Below are positions 1 through 8,256 of a DNA stretch of 64,000 nt, piece after piece. Each line of letters starts with the position of its first letter. Position 1 is the stretch's first letter. The notes beneath the pieces are model-generated. The model was not told the origin of the DNA and ran no database searches. It saw only the letters and a program-made list of their open reading frames with translations. Origin of the DNA: Curtobacterium sp. MCJR17_020 (GTDB taxonomy: Bacteria > Actinomycetota > Actinomycetes > Actinomycetales > Microbacteriaceae); NCBI RefSeq assembly GCF_003234365.2, contig NZ_CP126260.1:3720001-3784000 (forward strand), read 5' to 3'. The translations under genes and the position numbers were made by a program.

Positions 1-427
1 GTCGCTGGGACGCCTCGAAGTGACCGACCGCGCGCTCCAGCGGAACGCCGGCCGATCGTGCGAGACCCGGGAGCAGGACCCGACGTGCGGACTCCCCCGG
101 CAGGTCGAACAGGCCGCTCGCGAACACGAGCGCCAGGAGCGCCCAGAACGGCAGACCCACCGTCCAGGCGAGGATCGGCATCGCCAGCAGGGTCACACCG
201 CTGACGAGGTCCGACGCCACACTCGAACGGACGAACCCGACCCGTTCGACGAGCGCCCCGCCGAGGACGATGGGCACCGTCGCGGCGAAGGCGGCGATCC
301 CGACGTCCGTCGCCGAGCCGCCCCGGGCCAGCACGGCGAAGGGCACTGCGACGGTCGTGACGACGTTGCCGGTCCGCGAGACGACCTGGACCGCGAGCAG
401 TGCTCGCAACCGTGCCCGGGCGTTCAC
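1..427 (-). CDS. MFS-family transporter, N-terminal part (runs off the window)
   Basis: The reading frame opens with GTG at 427 and continues past base 1, so only the first 142 residues are visible. They alternate hydrophobic helices with short polar turns, including an early VVSRTGNVV stretch and a PFAVLARGGSATDVG loop, which is the usual start of a drug/metabolite efflux protein of the major facilitator superfamily. The start overlaps the stop of the upstream ArsR-type regulator by four bases (GTGA), so the two are translationally coupled and the regulator probably controls this exporter. The substrate cannot be read from the sequence. Confidence 0.75.
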   Translation of the reverse strand, partial: MNARARLRALLAVQVVSRTGNVVTTVAVPFAVLARGGSATDVGIAAFAATVPIVLGGALVERVGFVRSSVASDLVSGVTLLAMPILAWTVGLPFWALLALVFASGLFDLPGESARRVLLPGLARSAGVPLERAVGHFEASQR

Positions 428-996
428 GGTCGCCCCATCCGGTAGCTCTGCGTGACGGCGATGACGCGCTCCGACCCGTCACCCGGCGTGTGCGCGCCGC
501 TCACGGCCGTCCATCGCTCGACGACGGCACGCAGTTCGGCGCCGAGGCCGGTGAGTTCCTCGGCGGTCAGCCGCAGCACCTCGTCGGAACTGGTCGACGC
601 CGCGACCCACTCACGACCGAGCACCGGCGCCTGGTCGATGAACCGCCCGTACTCGGCCGCGTACGCATCAGCGACGGTGTGGTCGAGTGCCGTCGTGGCG
701 AGCATCCGTTCCGGGTCGTCGAGCGCATCGGCGAGGTCCCACGACGTGTGGTCCGCAGTCGCACGCCACCACCGTTCCCGCCGGTCCGAACCGAGCTCCG
801 GCGCAGGCTCGATGAAGTCCGCGTCGGCCAGACGCTTGCAGTGGTAGCTGATCGTGCCGGGTGCCTCGTCGATCTCGTCACCGAGCATCGCCGCGGTCTG
901 CGGTCCTCCGGAGCGCAGGAGCCCGACGATCCGCAGTCGGGTCGGGTGGGCGAGAGCGCGCATGTGGGCGGCGTCGTCGAGTCTGCGTACGGTCAT
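424..996 (-). CDS. ArsR-type winged-helix transcriptional regulator
   Basis: The 190-residue protein has an N-terminal winged helix of the ArsR/HTH_20 type (ALAHPTRLRIVGLL, then TISYHCKRLADADFIEP as recognition helix and wing), followed by a helical C-terminal domain of about 110 residues. It is expected to bind DNA as a dimer and respond to an unknown ligand. I chose ATG 996 rather than the ATG at 1017 because a TATCGT box lies exactly 6 nt upstream, the leaderless arrangement common in this window. Three TTGTGCA-like half-sites sit just upstream (1011-1044), probably its own operator. It is coupled to the MFS exporter by a 4-base overlap, which fits a local repressor of efflux. Confidence 0.85.
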   Translation of the reverse strand: MTVRRLDDAAHMRALAHPTRLRIVGLLRSGGPQTAAMLGDEIDEAPGTISYHCKRLADADFIEPAPELGSDRRERWWRATADHTSWDLADALDDPERMLATTALDHTVADAYAAEYGRFIDQAPVLGREWVAASTSSDEVLRLTAEELTGLGAELRAVVERWTAVSGAHTPGDGSERVIAVTQSYRMGRP

Positions 997-1002
997 GCTT
1001 TG

Positions 1003-1044
1003 ACGATAGATGCACAAGATCTCTTGCGCAATGCTTCTTGTGCA
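1003..1044 (-). promoter_or_regulatory. Promoter and probable operator of the ArsR-type gene
   Basis: On the minus strand TATCGT (1008-1003) is 6 nt from the ATG. Overlapping the promoter spacer is the imperfect palindrome TGCACAAGA-TC-TCTTGCGCA (1011-1030, one mismatch between 9-base arms), followed by a third half-site TCTTGTGCA (1036-1044). The position over the core promoter suits autorepression. The divergent DUF1697 gene starts at 1087 and could share the site. Confidence 0.55.
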
Positions 1045-1086
1045 GTTGACCGTCTGGGTCGGCCACCGTCACGCTACGGTTCCGGC

Positions 1087-1602
1087 ATGGCGAAGTGGAT
1101 CGCGCTGCTGCGCGGAGTGAACGTCAACGGCATCACGATCAAGAACGCCGACCTCGCGGAACTGCTCCGTGGGCTCGGCTTCGACGACGTCCGCACGGTG
1201 CTCGCGTCCGGCAACGTGGTGTTCGCCACCGACGCCGACGCGCGGACCCTGAAGGCCACGATCGAGCAGGCGCTCCGCGAGCGCTTCGGCTACGACGCGT
1301 GGATCGTGCTCGTCCGGCACGACCGCCTCGCAGGCATCGTCGAGGGGTTCCCGTTCGACCGGGCCGACGATCGGCACGACTACGTGGTGTTCGGCTCCGA
1401 CGACGACGCCCTCGATGCGCTGCTCGCCGACCTCGCGCTGGACACCACGGTCGAGCAGGTCGCCCGGGGTGACGGGGTCGTGTACTGGTCCTGCCCGAAG
1501 GGGTCGAGCACGGACACCGTGTTCGCGAAGCGGGCCGGAGCAGCACGCTTCAAGCGCACGACCACGACGCGCAACACGAACACGCTCCGGAAGCTCCTGT
1601 GA
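1087..1602 (+). CDS. DUF1697 family protein
   Basis: This 171-residue protein matches the DUF1697 family: it starts with MAKWIALLRGVNVNG, has the conserved VLASGNVVF strand and ends in a TRNTNTLRKLL tail, all typical of the family. The function of the family is unknown. The length is normal. The start ATG 1087 is preceded by TACGGT with a 6-nt gap, so the mRNA is probably leaderless. The stop overlaps the GTG start of the next gene by four bases, so the glyoxalase-fold gene is likely made from the same transcript. Confidence 0.85.
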   Translation: MAKWIALLRGVNVNGITIKNADLAELLRGLGFDDVRTVLASGNVVFATDADARTLKATIEQALRERFGYDAWIVLVRHDRLAGIVEGFPFDRADDRHDYVVFGSDDDALDALLADLALDTTVEQVARGDGVVYWSCPKGSSTDTVFAKRAGAARFKRTTTTRNTNTLRKLL

Positions 1603-1985
1603 CCCGGGGAGCCCTGCACCACGTCGAGCTCCGCACCGCCCACCTCGACACGGCGAGCAGGGCGTGGGGCTGGCTGCTCGGCGAGCTCGGGTACACGCCG
1701 TTCCAGGAGTGGCCAGCAGGCCGGAGCTGGCGACTCGGAGACGTCTACGTCGTGCTCGAGGCCGCACCGCTCGACGGCACGCACGACCGTCGACGGCCCG
1801 GACTGAGCCACCTCGCGTTCCACGCCGGCGATGCCGAGCAGGTCGAGCAACTGTGGACGGACGCACCGAGGCACGGGTGGACCCGCCTGTACGAGGACCG
1901 GCACCCGTTCGCGGGTGGACCGGACCACCGTGCTGCCTTCTTGGAGGACGCCGACCGCTTCAAGGTCGAGCTCGTCGCGAGCTGA
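1599..1985 (+). CDS. Glyoxalase/VOC-fold protein
   Basis: The 128-residue protein has the vicinal-oxygen-chelate fold pattern: an opening LHHVELRTAHLDTASRAWGWLLGELGY repeat half and a closing AAFLEDADRFKVELV half with the metal-site glutamate position near the C-terminus. The family includes lyases, dioxygenases and resistance proteins, and a substrate cannot be named here. It begins with GTG overlapping the upstream DUF1697 stop. It converges on the GH65 gene with only 54 bases between the two stops. Confidence 0.75.
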   Translation: MTRGALHHVELRTAHLDTASRAWGWLLGELGYTPFQEWPAGRSWRLGDVYVVLEAAPLDGTHDRRRPGLSHLAFHAGDAEQVEQLWTDAPRHGWTRLYEDRHPFAGGPDHRAAFLEDADRFKVELVAS

Positions 1986-2005
1986 CCGGGCCGAGCGGGC
2001 CCCTG

Positions 2006-2031
2006 CCGACAGCCGACAGCCGACAGCCGAC
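2006..2031. repeat. Heptamer tandem repeat (CCGACAG x3.7)
   Basis: Three full CCGACAG units plus CCGAC lie in the 54-base gap between the convergent VOC and GH65 genes. It is intergenic and looks like a replication-slippage tract; no function is evident. Confidence 0.7.
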
Positions 2032-2039
2032 GTGACGCC

Positions 2040-4550
2040 CTACGCGGTCGTCTCGTCGACGTCGAAGTCGCGCTGGAGCGAGATCGTCGGGATCGACGCC
2101 GTGATCACGGAGCCGTCCGCGCGGAGCGTGCCCTGGATGTCGCTCGTGGTCGGTGCGTGCCCGGACATCCGCGGCCCCTGGTGCGGCAACGGCACCACCG
2201 TCGGCTCGCCGGCCTCGATGTCCCACTGCTGGTTGTGCACCCAGGCGGTGAAGCCCGAACCCGTCTCGACCGTGAAGGTCATGGCGTCCTGCCCGAGGTC
2301 GACCCGGACCCGTGACCCGCGCACGGTCAGTCGGTAGGTCAGCGAGTCCCAGTGCCGCGGCAGTCGCGGGTTGAACGTCATCCGGCCGCCGTGGTCGCGC
2401 ATGCCGCCGAACCCGTTGACGAGCGCACCCCAGATGCCACCGGTCGACGCGATGTGCACGCCGTCGGAGGTGTTGCCGTGCAGGTCGGCCAGGTCGACGT
2501 ACAGCGCCGTCTGGAAGTACTGATCGGCGAGGTCGTGGTACCCGACCTCGGCCGCCATGATCGACTGGACGACCGCCGACAGCGTCGAGTCGCCCGTGGT
2601 GAGCGCGTCGTAGTAGTCGAAGTCGCGGCGCTTCTCGGCCGCGGTGAACTCGTGCCCCTGCAGGAACAGCGCGAGCACGACGTCGGCCTGCTTGAGCACC
2701 TGGAACCGGTAGATGACCAGCGGGTGGTAGTGCAACAGCAGCGGGCGCTTGGACTCGGGGGTGTTCTCGAGGTCCCAGAGTTCCTTGTCGAGGAACTGGG
2801 CGTCCTGCGGGTGGATGCCACGGTGCGGGTCGAAGGGGATCTCCATCGACTCGGCGGCGTGCTCCCACTCGACGAGCTCGTCGGGGCGCAGACCGGTGCG
2901 CCGGATCATCCGGTCGTACTCTTCGACGTCGTCGGCCGCCAGCTCGCGGCACGCGTTCACCGCGAACCACAGGTTCGCCCGCGCCATGACGTTCGTGTAG
3001 AGGTTGTCGTCGACGACGGTCGTGTACTCGTCGGGCCCGGTGACGCCGTCGATGTGGAACTTCTTGTCGCCGTTGGAGCGCCAGAAGCCGAGGTCGGCCC
3101 ACAGCCGAGCGGTCTCGACGAGCACGTCGATCGCCCCGCGCTTCAGGAACTCGGTGTCACCGGAGGCCCGCACGTACTGCATCAGGGCATGGGCGATGTC
3201 GGCATCGATGTGGTACTGCGCGGTGCCGGCGGCGTAGTACGCGCTCGACTCCTCACCGTTGATCGTGCGCCAGGGGAACAGGGCACCCCGCTGGTTCAGC
3301 TCGCGTGCCCGCGAGCGTGCGGCGTCGAGCATGTTGTAGCGGAACCGCAGCGCGTTCCGGGCGACGATCGGCGCCGTGTACGACAGGAACGGCAGGACGT
3401 AGATCTCCATGTCCCAGAAGTAGTGCCCGCCGTAGCCGGAGCCGGTGACGCCCTTGGCGGCGATGCCGTGCCCGTCGGTGCGGGCCGTGGCCTGCGCGAG
3501 CATGAACAGGTTCCACCGGACCGCCTGCTGGATCTCCGGCTGCCCGGCGATCTCGACGTCGCTGCGTGCCCAGTAGTCGTCGAGCCAGACGCGCTGCTTC
3601 TCGAACGTCTCGTCGATGTTCTCGGCGTGCGCCCGGTCGAGCGTGCGGTCGCAGCGGTCGGCGAGTTCGCGCACCGGGACACCGCGGGAGGTGTGGTACA
3701 CCACGTGCTTGACGAGGCGGATCGGCTGCCCGGCGCGCGCCTGGACGCGGTAGACGTGCTTCGCCAGGTCGTCGTCGATCGACGACGACTCGTCCCAGCT
3801 GTTCTCCGTCTCGAGGTGGTGCTCGACACCGACGCAGATCGTCATGCCGGAGCTCGACGCCTGGTACCCGAGCAGGGAGCGGGCGCCGGTGCTGCGCTTG
3901 AGCTTCGGTTCGAGCACCCGGTCGGTGAAGGCCTCGGCCTTGCGCGGGTCGAAGGCGTTCGCGGCTGCCCGCATCCCTGCGTGGTACTCGTCCTGCACGT
4001 CCTGGCGGTTCAGGATCTGGCTGGACAGCAGGATCGAGGCGTCCGCGTCGAGCACGGTGACCTCGTAGTCGATGACGGCGAGGTGCCGATCGGTGAACGA
4101 CACCAGGCGGCGGGACCGGATCAGCACGCGCTTGCCGGACGGCGTCGACCACTCGGTCTCGCGGAACAGGTAGCCGCCGCGGAACTCGAGGCGCCGCGTG
4201 TGGTGGAGAATGTCCGCCTCGGCCAGCACCAGGGGTTCGTCGTCGACGTACAGCCGGATCACCTTGGCGTCGGGCGCGTTGATGATCGTCTGACCGGTCT
4301 TGGCGAACCCGAAGGCGTCTTCGGCGTGCCGGATCGGCCAGGTCTCGTGGAACCCGTTGATGTACGTGCCGTACTGCACACCGCCACGGCCCTCGTCGAG
4401 GTTGCCGCGCAGGCCGAGGTACCCGTTGCCGACGGCGAAGTTCGTCTCGGCGACGCCCTGCTGGTCGGGGGTGTACTCGGTCTCGACGAGTGCCCACTCG
4501 TCGATCGGGTACCGGACGCGGTCGAGCGGGTCCGAGGTGATGGGGTTCAT
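2040..4550 (-). CDS. Glycoside hydrolase family 65 disaccharide phosphorylase (maltose/kojibiose/trehalose type)
   Basis: The 836-residue protein has the GH65 layout: an N-terminal beta-sandwich (FAVGNGYLGLRGNLDEG), a helical linker, and an (alpha/alpha)6 barrel with GYGGHYFWDMEIYVLPF and the catalytic-acid motif TGPDEYT, then LHGNTSDGVHIASTGG near the phosphate site and a small C-terminal beta domain. Family members cleave maltose, trehalose, kojibiose or nigerose with phosphate to give beta-glucose 1-phosphate; the substrate cannot be decided by eye. There is no signal peptide, so it acts in the cytoplasm. The gene just upstream on the same strand encodes a beta-phosphoglucomutase-type enzyme, which would turn the product into glucose 6-phosphate, so the two form a phosphorolytic disaccharide pathway. 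Confidence 0.9.
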   Translation of the reverse strand: MNPITSDPLDRVRYPIDEWALVETEYTPDQQGVAETNFAVGNGYLGLRGNLDEGRGGVQYGTYINGFHETWPIRHAEDAFGFAKTGQTIINAPDAKVIRLYVDDEPLVLAEADILHHTRRLEFRGGYLFRETEWSTPSGKRVLIRSRRLVSFTDRHLAVIDYEVTVLDADASILLSSQILNRQDVQDEYHAGMRAAANAFDPRKAEAFTDRVLEPKLKRSTGARSLLGYQASSSGMTICVGVEHHLETENSWDESSSIDDDLAKHVYRVQARAGQPIRLVKHVVYHTSRGVPVRELADRCDRTLDRAHAENIDETFEKQRVWLDDYWARSDVEIAGQPEIQQAVRWNLFMLAQATARTDGHGIAAKGVTGSGYGGHYFWDMEIYVLPFLSYTAPIVARNALRFRYNMLDAARSRARELNQRGALFPWRTINGEESSAYYAAGTAQYHIDADIAHALMQYVRASGDTEFLKRGAIDVLVETARLWADLGFWRSNGDKKFHIDGVTGPDEYTTVVDDNLYTNVMARANLWFAVNACRELAADDVEEYDRMIRRTGLRPDELVEWEHAAESMEIPFDPHRGIHPQDAQFLDKELWDLENTPESKRPLLLHYHPLVIYRFQVLKQADVVLALFLQGHEFTAAEKRRDFDYYDALTTGDSTLSAVVQSIMAAEVGYHDLADQYFQTALYVDLADLHGNTSDGVHIASTGGIWGALVNGFGGMRDHGGRMTFNPRLPRHWDSLTYRLTVRGSRVRVDLGQDAMTFTVETGSGFTAWVHNQQWDIEAGEPTVVPLPHQGPRMSGHAPTTSDIQGTLRADGSVITASIPTISLQRDFDVDETTA

Positions 4551-4626
4551 GGTGCTCCGTGGGAAGGGAGGGTGGCGTGGGGACGTCGGTTCGACCGGGA
4601 GGCGCGGCTCGCCTCCGGCGCGCTGG

Positions 4627-5394
4627 CTACGTCGTGCTGGTGGTCGCGTGGGGAAGGTCCGCGACCAGGTCGGCGAGGTCCGTCACGACGACGTCGGCAC
4701 CGTGTTCACGCAGCGCGTCGGCGCCCGCTCCGCGGTCGACCCCGACGACGAGCCCGAAGGCCCCGTTCCGGCCTGCTTCGACACCACTGGTGGCGTCCTC
4801 GACCACGACGCACTCGGCGGCCGTCAGTCCGAAGCGCCCGGCGGCGTCCAGGTAGGTGTCGGGGGCGGGCTTGCCGGCCAGGCCGTCCTGACGGGCGACG
4901 AGCCCGTCGACCACGACGGTGAACCGGTCGAGGATGCCGGCGGTCCGCAGCACCGAGACGGCGTTCGCGGAACTCGAGACGACCGCGACGTGGAAGCCGG
5001 CGTCGATCGCGGCGGTGAGGAACCGGAGCGAGCCGGGGTACGGCTCGACGCCGTGCTCGTCCAGCTCGGCGGTGAACTCGGCGTTCTTCCGGTTGCCGAG
5101 ACCGCACACGGTGTCGTCGTCCGGGCCGTCGTCCGGGGTGCCCTGCGGCAGGTCGATGCCCCGCGACTCGAGGAGCGACCGCACGCCGTCGTACCGCGGC
5201 TTGCCGTCGATGTACGCGAAGTAGTCGGCCTGTGTGTACGGCGCGACCCCGTGCGCCTCGAGGTACGGCGTGAAGAGCCGGCTCCAGGCGCGCATGTGCA
5301 CGTCGGCGGTGGGGGTGAGGACACCGTCCAGGTCGAACAGGAGCGCTCGCGTGTCCGCGAGTCGCGCGGGTGTGCGCCGGGTCGGCGTCGTCAT
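4627..5394 (-). CDS. HAD-superfamily beta-phosphoglucomutase-like enzyme
   Basis: The 255-residue protein carries the HAD signature DLDGVLTPT near residue 21, the helical cap expected of the beta-PGM subfamily (DYFAYIDGKPRYDGVRSLL), the VVSSSANA motif II region, KPAPDTYL (motif III) and VVEDATSGVEAG (motif IV). Members convert beta-glucose 1-phosphate to glucose 6-phosphate or act as sugar phosphatases. The GH65 phosphorylase lies 76 bases downstream on the same strand, which strongly supports the mutase role. A GAAGGG ribosome site precedes the ATG. A TAGACT box lies near 5440-5445 with a GTTCAA-type element 19 bases upstream, a weak promoter candidate. Confidence 0.85.
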   Translation of the reverse strand: MTTPTRRTPARLADTRALLFDLDGVLTPTADVHMRAWSRLFTPYLEAHGVAPYTQADYFAYIDGKPRYDGVRSLLESRGIDLPQGTPDDGPDDDTVCGLGNRKNAEFTAELDEHGVEPYPGSLRFLTAAIDAGFHVAVVSSSANAVSVLRTAGILDRFTVVVDGLVARQDGLAGKPAPDTYLDAAGRFGLTAAECVVVEDATSGVEAGRNGAFGLVVGVDRGAGADALREHGADVVVTDLADLVADLPHATTSTT

Positions 5395-5539
5395 CTGCAG
5401 CCCTTCAGGGAACGGGGTTCGTGGACGTTGCTCTCGTCGAGTCTAGGACCGCTCCAGCACGGGTGTTCAACCGCGCCCGGCGGCCTGTGAACTACCTGAG
5501 CCGACGGTCGACACGCTGGTCCGGACGGAAGGCTCCACC

Positions 5540-6895
5540 ATGACCAGCGACACCGCGGCGTCCCAGCACGACGGCGCCGGATCCAAGCTCAAGCAGGCCA
5601 TCACCGGGCCGCTCCTGTACCTCTTCATCCTCGGCGACGTCCTCGGCGCCGGGATCTACGCCCTGATGGGCACCCTGTCGGAGGACGTGGGCGGTGCGCT
5701 CTGGGCACCGCTCCTGCTCGCGCTGCTGCTGGCCCTCCTCACCGCGGGTTCGTACGCGGAGCTCGTGACGAAGTACCCGAAGGCCGGCGGTGCCGCGGTG
5801 TTCGCCGAGCGCGCCTACAAGACGCCCATCGTGTCGTTCCTGGTCGGGTTCAGCATGCTCGCGGCCGGTGTCACGAGCGCCGCGGGTCTGTCGCTCGCGT
5901 TCGCCGGCGACTACCTCGGCACGTTCGTCGACCTGCCACCCGTCCCGACCGCGATCGTGTTCCTCACGCTGATCGCCTGCCTGAACGCCCGCGGCATCTC
6001 GGACTCGCTGCGGAGCAACGTCGTGATGACCGTCATCGAGGTCTCCGGCCTCGTCATCGTCATCGTGGTCGTCGCCGTGATGCTCGGCGGCGGAGGTGGC
6101 GACGTCTCCCGCATCGGCCAGTTCCCCGCCGAGGCGAACCCGGCGCTCGCGACCCTGAGCGCGGCGATCGTCGCCTACTACTCGTTCGTCGGCTTCGAGA
6201 CCTCGGCGAACGTCGCGGAGGAGGTCCGCGAGCCGAGCCGGGTCTACCCGAAGGCCTTGTTCGGTGCCCTCGCCACCGCGGGCGTCGTCTACGTCCTGGT
6301 CGGCCTCGCCAGCTCGATCGCGTTGCCGGCGTCCGGACTGTCGGACTCGACCGGGCCGCTCCTCGCCGTGGTGTCGGCGAGCGGGGTCCCGATCCCGGAC
6401 TGGGTCTTCAGCCTCATCGCCCTGGTCGCCGTCGCGAACGGCGCCCTGCTCACCATGATCATGTCGAGCCGGGTGACCTACGGCATGGCGGAGCAGCGTC
6501 TGTTGCCCGCGCTGTTGGCCAAGGTGCTGCCGAACCGGAAGACCCCGTGGACCGCCATCGTGGCGACCACCGTCGTCGCGATGCTCCTCACCCTGGTCGG
6601 CGACGTGGGCGTCCTGGCCGAGACCGTCGTGCTCCTGCTGCTCTTCGTCTTCATCAGCACGAACGTCGCCGTCCTGGTGCTGCGCCGCGACCGCGTCGAC
6701 CACGACCACTTCCGGGTGTGGACGTTCGTCCCCGTGCTCGGCGTCGCGTCGTGCGTGCTGCTGCTGACGCAGCAGAGCGGGCGGGTCTGGCTCTACGCGG
6801 CGATCCTGCTCGCCGTCGGCGTGGTGCTGTACTTCGTTGCCCGGATCACCGGGCGACGCTCTGGACGCGACCACGAGGCGGGCGTCATCCGCTGA
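5540..6895 (+). CDS. APC-family amino-acid permease
   Basis: The 451-residue membrane protein has about 12 predicted helices and the amino-acid/polyamine/organocation signature at the first helix (FILGDVLGAGIYALMG), a conserved SYAELVTKYPKAGG turn after helix 2 and the helix-6 region YYSFVGFETSANVAEEVREPSR. It probably imports an amino acid with protons; the substrate is not readable. A GGAAGG ribosome site precedes the ATG at 5540. It is transcribed alone and converges on the hydrolase gene downstream. Confidence 0.87.
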   Translation: MTSDTAASQHDGAGSKLKQAITGPLLYLFILGDVLGAGIYALMGTLSEDVGGALWAPLLLALLLALLTAGSYAELVTKYPKAGGAAVFAERAYKTPIVSFLVGFSMLAAGVTSAAGLSLAFAGDYLGTFVDLPPVPTAIVFLTLIACLNARGISDSLRSNVVMTVIEVSGLVIVIVVVAVMLGGGGGDVSRIGQFPAEANPALATLSAAIVAYYSFVGFETSANVAEEVREPSRVYPKALFGALATAGVVYVLVGLASSIALPASGLSDSTGPLLAVVSASGVPIPDWVFSLIALVAVANGALLTMIMSSRVTYGMAEQRLLPALLAKVLPNRKTPWTAIVATTVVAMLLTLVGDVGVLAETVVLLLLFVFISTNVAVLVLRRDRVDHDHFRVWTFVPVLGVASCVLLLTQQSGRVWLYAAILLAVGVVLYFVARITGRRSGRDHEAGVIR

Positions 6896-6919
6896 CGCGA
6901 CGCGCCACGGGCCTCCCGG

Positions 6920-7660
6920 TCAGCGCAGGCCAGGGGCCGGCGGCAGGTCGCGCGCCCAGTCCTCGATCGCCGAGGAGATCTGCTCGCGGGCAGCCTCGCG
7001 GCTGATGGTCGCCGTGCGGTCCCCCGGCTGGTCCCCGTAGGCGCCGAAGTCGGCGTGGTTCGACCCCTGGACCTCGGTCATCGTCGCGGTCGACGGCAGC
7101 AGGTGCCGGGCTGCGTCGACCTTGTCGGGCGTCGAGAGCCCGTCACGCGAGCCCGAGACGCTCAGCACGTCGATGTACGAGCTGCTGATGTCGTTCGCGC
7201 AGTAGCTGCCGAGCAGCAGCAGGCCGTCCGCGTCCTGCGCGAGCTGGCAGGCGCGGACCCCGCCCAGCGAGTGCCCGCCGACCGCCCAGGTCGCGACGTC
7301 CGGCGCGTGCGCCTCGAAGGTCGAGAGCGGCCGGGTGTCGAAGAACGCGAGGTTGAGCGTCGGCTTCGTGATGACGACGGTCGTGCCGTTCGCGACCACC
7401 TGCCGGAAGGTCGCCATGTACGCGTACGGATCGACCTTGGCACCCGGGATGAACACGATGCCCTTGCCGTCGGCCTGCCCCGTCGGCGTCATCACCACGG
7501 AGTCACCGGCGTCCTGGACCGACACACGGTCGTCGCGCCAGACCTGCAGCGCAGTGCTCCGGGTGCCCTGCATGACGATGTGCGCCCAGACGAGGAACAC
7601 CACCACGACCACCAGCAGCACGGCGACGATCCACGCGGTCCACCGCAGTACTCGGGTCAT
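6920..7660 (-). CDS. Membrane-anchored alpha/beta hydrolase
   Basis: The 246-residue protein begins with an N-terminal membrane segment (about residues 8-29) and then shows an alpha/beta-hydrolase domain: FIPGAKVDPYAY as the oxyanion strand-turn, the nucleophile elbow GGHSLGG with Ser131, and a late SNHADFGAYGDQ stretch holding the catalytic histidine. It probably sits on the outer face of the membrane and cleaves an ester or similar bond in an unknown substrate. I chose ATG 7660 because it overlaps the stop of the upstream acetyltransferase (ATGA) and gives a proper signal anchor; a longer reading with an Arg/Pro-rich front is an artefact. Confidence 0.82.
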   Translation of the reverse strand: MTRVLRWTAWIVAVLLVVVVVFLVWAHIVMQGTRSTALQVWRDDRVSVQDAGDSVVMTPTGQADGKGIVFIPGAKVDPYAYMATFRQVVANGTTVVITKPTLNLAFFDTRPLSTFEAHAPDVATWAVGGHSLGGVRACQLAQDADGLLLLGSYCANDISSSYIDVLSVSGSRDGLSTPDKVDAARHLLPSTATMTEVQGSNHADFGAYGDQPGDRTATISREAAREQISSAIEDWARDLPPAPGLR

Positions 7661-8151
7661 GCGACCACCGTACGGCGCATCAGGACCTCGTTCCGACCGT
7701 CGGGCAGGGGATCGCCCGGTTCGTCGAGTGCGGTGAACCCGGCGCGCTCGTAGGTGTGCCGGGCGGCGGTGTTGTCGGGCATCACGGAGAGTTCGAGCGC
7801 CGTGCCGCCGGCGGCCGCTGCCCACTCCGCGATCGCTTCGATCAGGGCACGTGCGACGCCTCGGCCCCGGGCGGCGGGGTCTACCCACATGGAGATGAGT
7901 TCGGCTGGCGCACCGGCGTCGGTGCCCGGGACGCCGCTCGCCATCCCGACGACGTCGCCCTCGGCGGCGACGGCCAGCAGGTCGAGCGCGCCCGGGATCG
8001 ACAGGCGTGTCCGCCAGCGGTGCTCGGGGGCGTCCGCCCAGTCCTGCAGCGTCGAGCCGAACGCGTGCGGGGAGTCGGCGAGCGCCCGCAGCCGGACGGG
8101 TCGCCAGGTCTGCCAGTCGTCCGCGGTCACCCGGCGCAGCTCGATCGTCAC
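7657..8151 (-). CDS. GNAT-family N-acetyltransferase
   Basis: The 164-residue protein is a single GNAT domain. The acetyl-CoA loop is visible as WVDPAARGRGVARALIEAI, followed by ELSVMPDNTAARHTYERAGF, the usual C-terminal signature. The acceptor is unknown. The GTG start has TACCGT 6 nt upstream, indicating a leaderless transcript. It overlaps the downstream hydrolase gene by four bases, so the two are one operon. A long palindrome (8180-8232) separates it from the hexulose-phosphate genes upstream. Confidence 0.85.
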   Translation of the reverse strand: MTIELRRVTADDWQTWRPVRLRALADSPHAFGSTLQDWADAPEHRWRTRLSIPGALDLLAVAAEGDVVGMASGVPGTDAGAPAELISMWVDPAARGRGVARALIEAIAEWAAAAGGTALELSVMPDNTAARHTYERAGFTALDEPGDPLPDGRNEVLMRRTVVA

Positions 8152-8179
8152 GCCTCGACGGTACTGGCGGAGGTCCCTC

Positions 8180-8232
8180 GGTGAGCAGAAATGGTCGGGT
8201 GCGTGGTGCGCACTCGACGATTTCTGCTCACC
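8180..8232. terminator. Long palindrome, probable terminator, member of a repeat family
   Basis: The 13-base arms GGTGAGCAGAAAT and ATTTCTGCTCACC are perfectly complementary and continue inward as GTCGGGTGCG/CGCACTCGAC with one mismatch and a TGGTG loop, giving arms of about 24 bases. It sits after the end of hxlA and before the acetyltransferase. A second copy of the same sequence type is at 30580-30632. Confidence 0.65.
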
Positions 8233-8256
8233 ATCGCGGCGCGGGCGCCGCGGAAC

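Noticed and set aside
20..445. 141-residue plus-strand frame at the window start
   Set aside because: Antisense to the MFS transporter N-terminus; charged, repetitive composition.
2352..4922. 856-residue open frame opposite the GH65 gene
   Set aside because: Arg/Val/Asp-rich shadow of GC-rich coding DNA; the opposite strand has a full GH65 enzyme with catalytic motifs.
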